Assembly (NCBI GenBank): GCA_013151275.1
Contig: JAADIP010000069.1
Span: 1 to 48,599, forward strand
DNA length: 48,599 nt
Origin: Calditrichota bacterium
Lineage (GTDB): Bacteria; Calditrichota; Calditrichia; Calditrichales; Calditrichaceae
Direction of reading: 5' to 3'
The notes below the pieces were generated by a model, which did not search any database, was not told where the DNA came from, and saw nothing but the letters and a program-made list of their open reading frames with translations. Each line of letters opens with the position of its first letter. The stretch's first letter is position 1. Positions 23,976 through 33,321 of the stretch are shown in pieces. The position numbers and the translations under genes are program-made.

Positions 23976-24638
23976 ATGAAGCAAGAACATATCAGGAAAA
24001 TCTGTTCCGATCCCAAACTTTTGACGGATCATATAAAGCAAAAACTAAACGCCCGCAAACCTCAGGATCATCTGTATCGTCGGGATGTGAACTTTGTGCC
24101 CGCCGCGGTCTTATTCCCCCTGTACTTTAAAGGCAGCGAACCCTACTTATTGTTTACCAGGCGTACCGATCAGGTGGAACATCACAAGAATCAGATTTCT
24201 TTGCCCGGCGGTCGCAAGGACGAAGAAGACCAAAATTTGCTGCAAACCGCCCTGCGCGAATCGGAAGAGGAAATCGGTTTAAAACCGGCGGATGTGCAAA
24301 TTCTCGGTCAAACCGATCGTTTTTTGAGCAATACGAATTATCTGATCACGCCCTTTGTAGGCGTGTTCCCTTATCCCTATCCCTTAAAGATCAATCGGGC
24401 TGAAATCGATTATCTGATTGAGGTTCCTTTGCTTCATCTGCTGGACGATAAAAATTTTGAAATGAAAGTCGTGGAAAAAAGCGACGTGCCGTGGGTTCTG
24501 CATTATTATTATTTTGGGGAAGAAATAATCTGGGGCGTGACCGGATTTTTACTGAGCAACTTTTTTTCGATTATATTTGAGCTAAACAGAAGTATTTTTA
24601 AGGCGGACGAAAAGAAGATTTCTTCCGACCGGGAATAA
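23976..24638 (+). CDS. Nudix hydrolase of the CoA pyrophosphatase type
   Basis: A 220-residue hydrolase that would cleave coenzyme A or related nucleotide diphosphates. The Nudix box at 78-101 contains GGRKDEEDQNLLQ followed by RESEEEIGL with all consensus acidic residues. Immediately before it, LLFTRRTDQVEHHKNQISLP matches the CoA-specific element found in NudL-type enzymes. Length is close to the NudL family. It starts at an ATG 46 bp after the response regulator gene and stops 42 bp before ribD, so it may belong to either transcript. Confidence 0.9.
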   Translation: MKQEHIRKICSDPKLLTDHIKQKLNARKPQDHLYRRDVNFVPAAVLFPLYFKGSEPYLLFTRRTDQVEHHKNQISLPGGRKDEEDQNLLQTALRESEEEIGLKPADVQILGQTDRFLSNTNYLITPFVGVFPYPYPLKINRAEIDYLIEVPLLHLLDDKNFEMKVVEKSDVPWVLHYYYFGEEIIWGVTGFLLSNFFSIIFELNRSIFKADEKKISSDRE

Positions 24639-24680
24639 ATCCCGCGGGGGCGCGGCAAACCTAAAAACCGGGAGTAAACG

Positions 24681-25790
24681 ATGTCTTCGGCTTTTTCGGA
24701 ATTTGACGTAAAGATGATGAAACGCTGTTTCCGGCTGGCGAAACGGGGCAGAGGAAAGGTAAATCCCAATCCCATGGTGGGAGCAGTGTTGGTCAAAAAC
24801 GGCAAAATTATTGCGGAGGGCTATCACCGTTATTTTGGCGGACCCCATGCCGAGGCGGAAGCGTTCGCCAGCGCCAAAGAAGACGCCGCCGGAGCCACCC
24901 TTTACTGCAATCTTGAACCCTGCTGCCACACCAATAAAAAAACGCCGCCCTGCACGCCCCTGATTATCAGCAACAAGATAAAGCGGGTTGTGGTAAGCAA
25001 TATCGATCCCAATCCCGATGTCAGCGGAAAGGGGCTGCAACAGTTGCGCGAGGCTGGTATCAGGGTAGAAGCGGGGCTGTTGGCGGAAGAAGGCGAAGAG
25101 CTGAATCGCTTTTTCTTTTTGAACATGAGAGAAAAACGTTCGTACGTCACCTTGAAAATCGCCCGCTCTTTAAACGGGTTTATTTCCAGAGAGAGAACTT
25201 CACAAACCTGGTTGACCGGGAACGAGGCTGTGCGCTACGTCCATCGGCTGCGCGGCTGGCACGACGCCGTGCTTGTGGGCTCCGGCACGGTTGTGAGCGA
25301 CGATCCGCGGCTCACGGTGCGCCTGGCAAAGGGGCGGAATCCGTGGCGGGTTGTTTTGAGCGGCAATCTGAATTTTTCCGCCCGGGCACGGATTTTTAAC
25401 GATTCGCTGAAAAACAAAACCGTTGTGCTTACCTCGGAGCGGGTTGAGCAAAAAAAGATTGAAATCCTGAAGCAAAAGGGAATCGCGGCGCGCGCGCTGC
25501 CTTGCGATGCGGACAATTCCGTTGATCCGCTGCAAGTTGTAAAAACGCTCTGGGAAGAATTTCAGATCGGTTCGGTGCTGGTGGAAGGCGGTCAAAGGGT
25601 CTTTTCGCAATTTGTGAAAGACGGTCTTTTTGACGAATTGATTCTCATCCAAACGCCGAAATTACTGAGCACAGGGCTGCCGGCGTTTAACGAAGCCGGC
25701 GAATTTGAGCTTTTCCTTTTTGACGTGAAACGCCTCGGTGAGGATGTTGCGTTAATCTATCGTAAAAAGAAAGATGACAAACGATCATAA
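24681..25790 (+). CDS. ribD: Bifunctional deaminase/reductase RibD
   Basis: Second and third steps of riboflavin synthesis: deamination of the pyrimidine ring, then NADPH-dependent reduction of the ribose side chain. The deaminase domain (about 8-150) has the zinc site H56 and E58 (GGPHAEAEAF) and C81, C91 (EPCC...PPC). The reductase domain (about 150-369) has SLNGFIS, the VGSGTVVSDDPRLTVR motif and LVEGGQRVFSQF. The length of 369 is standard. The gene is the first of ribD-ribE-ribBA-ribH. No FMN riboswitch can fit in the 42 bp upstream. Confidence 0.96.
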   Translation: MSSAFSEFDVKMMKRCFRLAKRGRGKVNPNPMVGAVLVKNGKIIAEGYHRYFGGPHAEAEAFASAKEDAAGATLYCNLEPCCHTNKKTPPCTPLIISNKIKRVVVSNIDPNPDVSGKGLQQLREAGIRVEAGLLAEEGEELNRFFFLNMREKRSYVTLKIARSLNGFISRERTSQTWLTGNEAVRYVHRLRGWHDAVLVGSGTVVSDDPRLTVRLAKGRNPWRVVLSGNLNFSARARIFNDSLKNKTVVLTSERVEQKKIEILKQKGIAARALPCDADNSVDPLQVVKTLWEEFQIGSVLVEGGQRVFSQFVKDGLFDELILIQTPKLLSTGLPAFNEAGEFELFLFDVKRLGEDVALIYRKKKDDKRS

Positions 25791-25808
25791 AATTGCTAAA
25801 TTTGGCAC

Positions 25809-26456
25809 ATGTTTACGGGATTAATCGAAGAAGTAGGCGTACTTGCCCGAATAAATACGATCAGCGGCGGGCGAAGCTTGTTTGTTTCCGCCGCCGAAAT
25901 TTTGACCGACTGCAAGGTTGACGACTCCGTTGCTGTTAACGGGATTTGTTTAACCGTTACAGCCAAAGAAGCGAACGGTTTTTGGGTTGACGCCGTTGGC
26001 GACACGCTGGAAAAGACCACTTTAAAAGACTGGCAGGTGGGACAAAAACTGAACCTGGAACGGGCTCTTCGGCTAAGCGATCGTTTGGGAGGGCATCTTG
26101 TTCAGGGGCATGTGAACGGCGTCGGGCGGATTGTCCGTTTAACCCGCCTGGGAGAAAATTATTTTCTGGAGGCGGATGTTCCGGCGCCGCTTTTGCGTTA
26201 TCTGATTCCGGAAGGGTCTGTCGCCGTTGACGGCATCAGTTTAACCGTTGCCCGCCTGAACGGAAGCCGGATGGGGATCTCAATCATTCCCCATACGTAT
26301 AAGCATACCAATCTGTGTGAGCGTCGTGTGGGAGATTCGGTGAATCTGGAGGTAGATGTCATCGCCAAATACGTTGAGCGTCTTTTAAAGTTTTCAAAAC
26401 AGGAAAACGGCGACTCGCCTTTTTCGGACACATGGTTTAAAAAGATGGGTTTTTAA
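25809..26456 (+). CDS. ribE: Riboflavin synthase alpha subunit RibE
   Basis: Final riboflavin step, dismutation of two 6,7-dimethyl-8-ribityllumazine molecules. The 215 residues form the usual duplicated lumazine-binding domains, each with its own start signature: [10 protein letters not shown] with [10 protein letters not shown] in the first, and [12 protein letters not shown] with [11 protein letters not shown] in the second. The start is 18 bp downstream of ribD, and the stop is 2 bp before ribBA, so the cluster is one operon. Confidence 0.96.
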   Translation: MFTGLIEEVGVLARINTISGGRSLFVSAAEILTDCKVDDSVAVNGICLTVTAKEANGFWVDAVGDTLEKTTLKDWQVGQKLNLERALRLSDRLGGHLVQGHVNGVGRIVRLTRLGENYFLEADVPAPLLRYLIPEGSVAVDGISLTVARLNGSRMGISIIPHTYKHTNLCERRVGDSVNLEVDVIAKYVERLLKFSKQENGDSPFSDTWFKKMGF

Positions 26457-26458
26457 TT

Positions 26459-27685
26459 ATGAACGATAAAGATTCGATTCAATACAACACCATAGAAGAA
26501 GCCATCGAAGATATCCGCAACGGTAAAATGATTGTTGTGGTTGACGATCGCGACCGGGAAAACGAGGGCGATTTAATCATGGCTTCGGAATTGGTTCGAC
26601 CGGAGGACGTCAATTTTATTACCCGCGAAGCGCGCGGAATGCTTTGCATTTCCATTACCGAACAGCGCGCCCGGGAGCTTGATCTGGATTTTATGGTGGA
26701 AGACAATTCGTCGAAACACGAAACGCCGTTTACCGTTAGCGTGGACGCCAAACACGGCACCACAACCGGAATTTCGGCGTACGATCGGGCGCATACCATT
26801 CGCACGATTATCGATCCCGCCACCAGACCCGAAGACCTTGCCCGTCCCGGACACATCTTTCCTTTAGTCGCTAAACAGGGCGGGGTATTGCGTCGCGCCG
26901 GGCATACCGAAGCCGCCATGGATCTGGCGCGCTTAGCCGGATTGAAGCCTTCGGGCATTCTTTGCGAAATTATGGCGGAAGACGGCACTATGGCGCGCGG
27001 GAAAACGCTTAAGGAATTTACGGAAAAACACAATCTGAAAATTATAACCATAGCCGATCTGATCCGCTATCGACGCCAACGGGAAAAATTTATCCGCCGC
27101 CGCGTGGTGGTCGATCTTCCCACTCGTTACGGAACCTTTAAGCTCTATCTTTACGAGAACACCCTGAGTCCCGACGAACATCACGTCGCTCTGGTTAAAG
27201 GCTCCATCGCCGACGGAAAACCCGCTCTTGTGCGCGTGCATTCCGAATGTTTGACCGGCGATGTGTTTGGTTCCAAACGCTGCGATTGCGGCGATCAGTT
27301 GGCTGCGGCTTTGCAAATGATCGAAAAAGAGGGACGCGGCGTTCTGCTTTACATGCGCCAGGAAGGAAGAGGCATCGGGCTGGTGAACAAACTTTTGGCT
27401 TACGCCTTGCAGGAACAGGGCAAAGACACCGTGGAAGCAAACGAAGCCCTCGGTTTTAAAGCCGATCTGCGCGATTACGGAATCGGCGCTCAAATTTTAA
27501 AAGACCTCGGTTTGACCAAAATCCGCCTGATGACCAATAATCCTAAAAAAATCGTCGGACTTAAAGGATATGATCTCGAAGTCGTGGAACGGGTTCCTAT
27601 CGAAATTTGCCCCAATGAAGTCAATGAATTCTATCTGAAAACAAAAAGGGATAAATTAGGTCATTTATTTTTAAAAGATAAATAA
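26459..27685 (+). CDS. ribBA: Bifunctional DHBP synthase/GTP cyclohydrolase II RibBA
   Basis: Supplies both riboflavin precursors. Residues 1-205 are 3,4-dihydroxy-2-butanone 4-phosphate synthase with the acidic metal site [10 protein letters not shown] (29-38) and the [11 protein letters not shown] motif near 146-156. Residues 210-408 are GTP cyclohydrolase II with the zinc cysteines C264, C275 and C277 ([20 protein letters not shown]) and the catalytic [11 protein letters not shown] segment. Both halves look complete. The gene begins 2 bp after ribE. Confidence 0.96.
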   Translation: MNDKDSIQYNTIEEAIEDIRNGKMIVVVDDRDRENEGDLIMASELVRPEDVNFITREARGMLCISITEQRARELDLDFMVEDNSSKHETPFTVSVDAKHGTTTGISAYDRAHTIRTIIDPATRPEDLARPGHIFPLVAKQGGVLRRAGHTEAAMDLARLAGLKPSGILCEIMAEDGTMARGKTLKEFTEKHNLKIITIADLIRYRRQREKFIRRRVVVDLPTRYGTFKLYLYENTLSPDEHHVALVKGSIADGKPALVRVHSECLTGDVFGSKRCDCGDQLAAALQMIEKEGRGVLLYMRQEGRGIGLVNKLLAYALQEQGKDTVEANEALGFKADLRDYGIGAQILKDLGLTKIRLMTNNPKKIVGLKGYDLEVVERVPIEICPNEVNEFYLKTKRDKLGHLFLKDK

Positions 27686-27719
27686 CTATCTTGATTTTTA
27701 AGCAAAGAGGGCTTTGATT

Positions 27720-28184
27720 ATGCACAAAACAATTGAAGGCAAGCTGTCGGCAAAAGGGCGTAAATTTGCTCTGGTGGTCGGTCGTTTTAATGAATTTATC
27801 AGCCGGAAATTATTGGACGGCGCTTTGGATTGCCTGCTGCGCCACCATTGTGAAAGCGAAGATGTGACCGTTGTCTGGGTTCCCGGTTCGTTTGAGATTC
27901 CGCTGGTAGCAAAAAAAATGGCTAAAACGGGAAACTATGACGCGGTGATTTGTCTCGGAGCGGTGATTCGCGGCGCGACCCCGCATTTTGATTATGTCGC
28001 TGCGGAAGTTTCCAAGGGCGTTGCTCAAAGCGCGCTGGAAACCGAATTGCCCGTTATCTTTGGCGTGATTACCAGCGATACGATAGAACAGGCTATCGAA
28101 CGGGCGGGAACAAAAGCCGGAAACAAAGGATGGGACGCCGCTTTGTCCGCCATCGAAATGGCAGATTTGTTTAAAAAACTCTAA
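27720..28184 (+). CDS. ribH: 6,7-dimethyl-8-ribityllumazine synthase RibH
   Basis: Condenses the RibD product (after dephosphorylation) with DHBP, the penultimate riboflavin step. The 154-residue protein has the conserved [36 protein letters not shown] and [20 protein letters not shown] segments. I start at ATG 27720, preceded by an AGAGGG site, not at the in-frame TTG two codons upstream. It is the last rib gene; the propeller gene follows after 18 bp. Confidence 0.96.
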   Translation: MHKTIEGKLSAKGRKFALVVGRFNEFISRKLLDGALDCLLRHHCESEDVTVVWVPGSFEIPLVAKKMAKTGNYDAVICLGAVIRGATPHFDYVAAEVSKGVAQSALETELPVIFGVITSDTIEQAIERAGTKAGNKGWDAALSAIEMADLFKKL

Positions 28185-28202
28185 TACTTTGGGAGCAAGC
28201 CT

Positions 28203-30581
28203 ATGACGAAATCGCTTTTTACTCTTTTTTTGACTGCTGCCGTTTTGTTTGCTCAGGGTTCCCATGACTGGGAATCGGTTACAAACATGAACGATGTTAG
28301 GGATATCGCGATTCGGGAAAATATATTGTGGGCGGTTTCGGACGGAGGAATGTTCCGTTACGATCTGCAAAACGATTCATTCGAAAAATTCACCAATATC
28401 GAAGGATTACGAGCCATCGATTTAAACGCGGTGGCAATTGACGATATCGGTCAGGTAATTGTGGGCGGCTCCGAAGGAATTATCCAGATTTACGATCCCG
28501 CCAGGGACGCCTGGTCTTATCAATACGCTCTGGAATCCAACGCGATTAACGATCTTTTTGTGCGCAACGATACCTTATGGGCGGCTGCCTTTGACGGGGT
28601 CGGAGTGTTTGTGCGCGACGGCGAAGAATATGTGTTTAAAGACTTCTTCCATAATTTCCCCGTCAATCCCGATGTGGTTCTTTCGTGCGCCGTGTTTAAC
28701 GGGTACATCTGGCTCGGAACCAATAAAGGATTGTTGTCGGCTGCTTCCGATTTCGGAAAATATCCGATTAACGATCCCCAAAGGTGGAAGGTTTACACCA
28801 CCGCCGATCGTCTGCCGAACAATTATGTCAACGATCTGCATCCGACCGGAGAAGAATTGTGGATCGGAACCCCCACCGGATTGGCTTCCGCGGACAAAAA
28901 GTTTAAAATCACCTTCCGGATGGACTGGATTAAAAGCACGTCCGGTAGTTATTTGCCGGTAAATAAAATTTTGATTGAGCGGCAAAATATTTACGTGGCA
29001 AGCGAATCCCGATTATATCAATATATTCCGGGAAGCGGAACGGCTGCGGTTAAACAATTTTCGGCTGATATTCAAACTTTGGCGGCAGACCCTTCAGGAA
29101 ACGTTTGGGCAGGGCTGGAAAAGTCGGGAATCGCCTCAACCGCAGATATTACGCCTAAAGTTCTGGATGGTCCCGCCTCCAATCTATTACGTTTTGTTAT
29201 GAAGGATCATAATAAAAACATCTGGGCTGCCGGGAGCAGACCGAAAATAATTTCGGAGAGCGGTATTTTTCATTACAACGGTAATTTGTGGTCGCAAATG
29301 TATTTTACCGGGAAATACTGGAAGGTAATCGATAATACAGACGTGATTTATGAAGACAGATTTAACAATCTCTGGTTTGGCACCTGGGGCGGCGGGCTTA
29401 TGACCATCACCCATACCGGCGATACCCTTTTCTTCCATAATCACGAATATTCGGGCGCCTTAGAAATCAGCAACATCTATGACCAGAAAATTATAGACGT
29501 GTCCCGCTTTACGGTGTATAAAAATTTCTTTAAGGGCGTCGTCATAGATCCTCAATACGAGGTTATTACCGCCATCAAAGAGGGACCCAACGGTCGTCTG
29601 TGGTTTGCCAACTATTGGGCGGCGAACGATAATTTGTTGGCTGTGGCTCCGTATGATGCAAACGGCTTTATTTCTCTTGATCCGCAGAAATGGGTTTATT
29701 TTGGCAGCGGCGACGGAATCCGGGCGATTGAAGGGGGCATCCTCAGTCTGGAATTCGACAATTTCGGCAATCGGGTGTATATCGGCACTTATAAGGACGG
29801 CGTTTATATTTTGGATTACGGAAACTCTCTTGACGATAAGAGCGACGACCAGATTTATCATTTACAGGTGCAGGATAACTTATTCAGCAATACCGTCTAT
29901 TCTTTGGCAATGGACCAGGACGGAGTTCTGTGGATCGGCACGGCTGCCGGGCTTAATTCTTTTGACGGTATTAATGTTTACAAGCATGTGGGAGACGAAC
30001 GCGGCTTGAGCGGTCCTCTGGAAAATGAAATCCGCTTTATTCTGGTGGATAACTACAACAATAAATGGTTTGCCACCAGCGGCGGCTTGAGTATTCTGCG
30101 CGGAGACCGCAGCCCGTGGGACGCCAAAGGCTGGATCGGTTATAATACAAAAAACAGCTACCTGATCAGCAATAACGTTCACGGAATTTATGTTGACCGC
30201 GATAACAACGAGGCTCTTATCGCCACCGAAGGAGGGTTATCGGTTTATCGCGGAGCATTTGCCGAAATCGAAGAAGCCTACGAGAAGACGGCTGCGGGTC
30301 CTAACCCTTACATTCTCGATCGATCGAACACAAAATTTGTAATTAAGAATTTAATGTTTAATTCCACCGTAAAAATTTTTAATATTAACGGTAAATTGAT
30401 CAGAGAATTGACGCCCAAAACCGTATTGAGCGACGGAATGACGGCGGTGGATGGAGGCAGAGCCGTGTGGGACGGTCGGGATAAATACGGAAACCGCGTC
30501 GCCTCGGGAATCTATCTGTATCTGGCGTTTACGGAAAACGGGAAATCAACAACAGGAAAAATTGCAATAATTCGCAAATAG
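28203..30581 (+). CDS. Secreted beta-propeller protein with FlgD/T9SS-like C-terminal domain, PorZ-like
   Basis: A 792-residue exported protein. A signal peptide (hydrophobic 4-17) is followed by two-component-regulator-type propeller repeats throughout residues 20-690, seen as recurring NxxWxGTxxGL/LxxYD units (such as LWIGTPTGLASAD, LWIGTAAGLNSFD, KWFATSGGLSILRG). Residues about 700-792 form a FlgD-Ig or type IX sorting-like domain (NPY, then VKIFNINGKLIREL, AVWDGRDKYGNRVASGIYLY and GKIAIIRK). The N-terminal layout and total length resemble PorZ, the propeller component of the type IX secretion attachment complex; this is a similarity of architecture, not proven. No kinase domain is present. 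It sits between ribH and recN with gaps of 18 and 2 bp. Confidence 0.8.
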   Translation: MTKSLFTLFLTAAVLFAQGSHDWESVTNMNDVRDIAIRENILWAVSDGGMFRYDLQNDSFEKFTNIEGLRAIDLNAVAIDDIGQVIVGGSEGIIQIYDPARDAWSYQYALESNAINDLFVRNDTLWAAAFDGVGVFVRDGEEYVFKDFFHNFPVNPDVVLSCAVFNGYIWLGTNKGLLSAASDFGKYPINDPQRWKVYTTADRLPNNYVNDLHPTGEELWIGTPTGLASADKKFKITFRMDWIKSTSGSYLPVNKILIERQNIYVASESRLYQYIPGSGTAAVKQFSADIQTLAADPSGNVWAGLEKSGIASTADITPKVLDGPASNLLRFVMKDHNKNIWAAGSRPKIISESGIFHYNGNLWSQMYFTGKYWKVIDNTDVIYEDRFNNLWFGTWGGGLMTITHTGDTLFFHNHEYSGALEISNIYDQKIIDVSRFTVYKNFFKGVVIDPQYEVITAIKEGPNGRLWFANYWAANDNLLAVAPYDANGFISLDPQKWVYFGSGDGIRAIEGGILSLEFDNFGNRVYIGTYKDGVYILDYGNSLDDKSDDQIYHLQVQDNLFSNTVYSLAMDQDGVLWIGTAAGLNSFDGINVYKHVGDERGLSGPLENEIRFILVDNYNNKWFATSGGLSILRGDRSPWDAKGWIGYNTKNSYLISNNVHGIYVDRDNNEALIATEGGLSVYRGAFAEIEEAYEKTAAGPNPYILDRSNTKFVIKNLMFNSTVKIFNINGKLIRELTPKTVLSDGMTAVDGGRAVWDGRDKYGNRVASGIYLYLAFTENGKSTTGKIAIIRK

Positions 30582-30583
30582 CC

Positions 30584-32308
30584 ATGTTAAAATCCTTATA
30601 CATAAAAAATTTCGCGCTTGTCGAAGAATTGTTTATTCGGTTTTCCGAAGGCTTAAATATAATCACCGGCGAAACCGGCGCCGGTAAAACCATAATCGTA
30701 AACGCCATTGCGCAACTGTGCGGCGAACGCAGCAGCGTGGAGCTGGTTCGCAAAGGCGCCGCAAAGGCTATTCTGGAAGCGGAAATCGAATTTCGCCCCC
30801 GGGATAAGGTTCTGAAAATTCTGCAGGATCTGACGCTCGATTCGGAGATAAATTCCACCATTATTTTACGAAAAGAAATTACCGCCAAAGGAATTTCACG
30901 CACGTTTATCAACGACACTCCCGTGCCTTTGAGCCGCCTTAACGAGTTAAGTTCTTATCTTATTGACATTCACGGGCAGCATCAGCATCAAAGGCTGTTG
31001 CATCCGGAGAATCATTTGGAATATCTTGACGCTTTCGGAAAACTGAACGCGCTGGTCGGTGAATTTGAAGCGCTTTTAAAAACATTCCGGGCAAAAGTCA
31101 AGGAGCGGGACGATTTACGCGCAAAACAGCTAAAAAGCACCCAGTTGCAGGATATGTATCGCTTCCAGATGGATGAGCTGACAAAGGCGGAATTGCAGCC
31201 GGATGAACTGGAAACGCTTTCCGTCGAATTGAAACGTCTGAATAATATCGAATACATTCATCAATTTGCCTCGGCAATAAACGACTTGTTGTATCAGGGA
31301 GAACCGAGCGCTTCCGGTTTAATTGCCGATGCGGAAGACAAACTGGATAAATTGCTCGAATTCGATCGACAGTTTAGCGAGTTTAAAGAAAGTCTGGTAA
31401 ACGCCCGCGAATCCGTCGAAGAAATCGGCAGGTTTTTAACCGACTACCTGTCCGAACTCGAATTTGATCCTGAGCGGTTGGAACAGATTCAGGAGCGCAT
31501 CAACCATCTTGAATTTTTGCTCAAAAAATATCAAAAAGCATCGCTGATGGAGCTTATTGATTATTTGAACGAAATCCGGAATTTTTCCGGCGACCTTGAA
31601 CAATTTGAAGAACGTATTCAGGAGCTCAACGCGGAGATTTCGGAATTAAAACAAAAAATAGAGCAGTCGGGCGCGGAGCTTTCGGCAAAGCGAAAGGAAT
31701 TTGCAAAAGCATTCGAAAAGCAGATAACGGAAATTTTAAGTAAAGTCGGCATGCCTAACGCCCGCTTCAGGGTGCGGTTTTCTTTTAAAGAAAATTCTCA
31801 AAGCGTTTTTGTGATTGACGGCAAACCCGTGGAAGTCGGAGACCGCGGTTTTGATCTGGTTGTCTTTGAACTTTCTTCCAACGCCGGCGAAGATTTTAAA
31901 CCCCTGCATAAAATTGTTTCGGGCGGAGAACTTTCGCGAATCATGCTGGCGCTCAAATCCTTGTTAATCACAGTGGATCATGTGCCGTCGATGATCTTTG
32001 ACGAAATAGATTCCGGAATTTCAGGAAAAGTCGCGCAGATTGTCGGATTACGCATGCTCGAACTCAGCAAAAACCACCAGATCCTCTGTGTTACCCACCT
32101 GCCTCAGATTGCCGCATTTGCTCAGGCGCATTTTAAGGTTCTAAAAAATACTGAAGATAATCGTACCTCAGTCGATATAAAGAAGTTAGATGAGGACGGT
32201 AGAATCAGGGAAATTGCCGGTTTGTTGGGCGGTCGGGAGATTGCCGAACAGACTCTGGAAAATGCGCGGCATCTGATTTCCGAAGCGGCGGCAATGAAAA
32301 CAGACTAA
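30584..32308 (+). CDS. recN: DNA repair ATPase RecN
   Basis: SMC-like protein that acts in double-strand break repair. The 574 residues show an N-terminal half-nucleotide site with Walker A GETGAGKT (about 26-33), long coiled-coil arms (about 150-370), and a C-terminal half with the signature VSGGELSRIMLALK, Walker B MIFDEIDSGISG and the CVTHLPQIAAFA segment. The hinge between the two coils is short, as usual for RecN. The ATG is 2 bp after the stop of the propeller gene, so it is probably translated from the same message. Confidence 0.96.
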   Translation: MLKSLYIKNFALVEELFIRFSEGLNIITGETGAGKTIIVNAIAQLCGERSSVELVRKGAAKAILEAEIEFRPRDKVLKILQDLTLDSEINSTIILRKEITAKGISRTFINDTPVPLSRLNELSSYLIDIHGQHQHQRLLHPENHLEYLDAFGKLNALVGEFEALLKTFRAKVKERDDLRAKQLKSTQLQDMYRFQMDELTKAELQPDELETLSVELKRLNNIEYIHQFASAINDLLYQGEPSASGLIADAEDKLDKLLEFDRQFSEFKESLVNARESVEEIGRFLTDYLSELEFDPERLEQIQERINHLEFLLKKYQKASLMELIDYLNEIRNFSGDLEQFEERIQELNAEISELKQKIEQSGAELSAKRKEFAKAFEKQITEILSKVGMPNARFRVRFSFKENSQSVFVIDGKPVEVGDRGFDLVVFELSSNAGEDFKPLHKIVSGGELSRIMLALKSLLITVDHVPSMIFDEIDSGISGKVAQIVGLRMLELSKNHQILCVTHLPQIAAFAQAHFKVLKNTEDNRTSVDIKKLDEDGRIREIAGLLGGREIAEQTLENARHLISEAAAMKTD

Positions 32309-32391
32309 AAAATCCTCTTTTTCCTTTAAATTTTGCAAAAACTTAAACTTGTCCTTAATTTACTATTGATGGGCTAAGTGAGGAGATCATA

Positions 32392-33054
32392 ATGGGAGTG
32401 AGTGAAAAAATGATGCAAAATACTCTCCTTTTTGAAGAACGCAGTAAACGTTATTTTTTAAATGTGTTTAAAAGAAAAAAGAAAAAAGTGGAATTGCGCC
32501 CGGGAGCCCTGCATCCGGATGAGGTACGTGAAATTGTAAAAAAAATAGGTAAAAATAAAAAGGTCAATATCCGCCGGGTCGAATATGACGGCAGCCCCGA
32601 AGAAAAACCGATCGCCGTCAAGATTATCGATATCCATGAAGACTATTTTACGGGCGTAGTGATCAATGTGGAGCGTTCGATCAAACAGGAACTCGATGAG
32701 CATATCATCTACATCAAAGGCGGCGGCGGCACCATCGACTTTTTTTACAATGACGGCGACATTATGAGCATCGAAGAGGATGTTGACGAAAAAATTATCC
32801 AACAGCGCAATTTGGAAGAGTTGGCTGAAATTCTTGACGCCCTGGAAATCAATGAGGAAATTCTGCTCAGTTATTACGACGAAACAAAGGGCGGGGTTAT
32901 CAACGCCCGCGGAAAGTTGATTTCCAAAAATATGGACACAAAGGATTTCTCCGTTGAACTGACGGTGATTAACGAAATTGAATTGGACAAACCCAAGACG
33001 ATCAATCTGAATCTTGATAAAAATATGGTTCTTGATATCGAGGTCGTTCTCTGA
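32392..33054 (+). CDS. Unknown 220-residue protein with apparent internal duplication
   Basis: I recognise no family. The N-terminal 50 residues are basic (NVFKRKKKKVELRPG), and the rest is acidic and beta-rich. Two stretches look related: KIIDIHEDYFTGVVIN...TIDFFYNDGDIMSIEED (about 77-132) and LSYYDETKGGVINARGK...TINLNLDKNMVLDIEVV (about 159-219). Both have a strand, a G-V-V/I-N turn and a final strand ending D-I-x-x-I-E. That suggests two small beta-barrels, like Sm or PilZ folds, but this is inference. No signal peptide or membrane segment. It starts at ATG with AGGAG 7 nt upstream. It is isolated between recN and mrp. Confidence 0.75.
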   Translation: MGVSEKMMQNTLLFEERSKRYFLNVFKRKKKKVELRPGALHPDEVREIVKKIGKNKKVNIRRVEYDGSPEEKPIAVKIIDIHEDYFTGVVINVERSIKQELDEHIIYIKGGGGTIDFFYNDGDIMSIEEDVDEKIIQQRNLEELAEILDALEINEEILLSYYDETKGGVINARGKLISKNMDTKDFSVELTVINEIELDKPKTINLNLDKNMVLDIEVVL

Positions 33055-33321
33055 AAAACACCTTTTCCTGATTGAGGACGAAGAATTTTATTTTATATTT
33101 GAAAAAAATATTGTTAATTCCTTCCCTTCCTTTTCCATAAAAACAATAACAAGCTCATCTTAATTAATCGCCAAAATTTAATAATCGGAATTTCCGTTAA
33201 AATGCGGGATTTATGCCGTAAAAATTTTTATATTCACTTTTCGATGTTAAATGCATCAAAGAAGGAATATGTAGATTGATTAATATCGTTTAAATTTAAA
33301 ATAAATAGACAGGAGTTTGTT

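Noticed and set aside
24630..24680. FMN riboswitch before ribD
   Set aside because: The gap is 42 bp, much too short, and the conserved RFN bases are absent.
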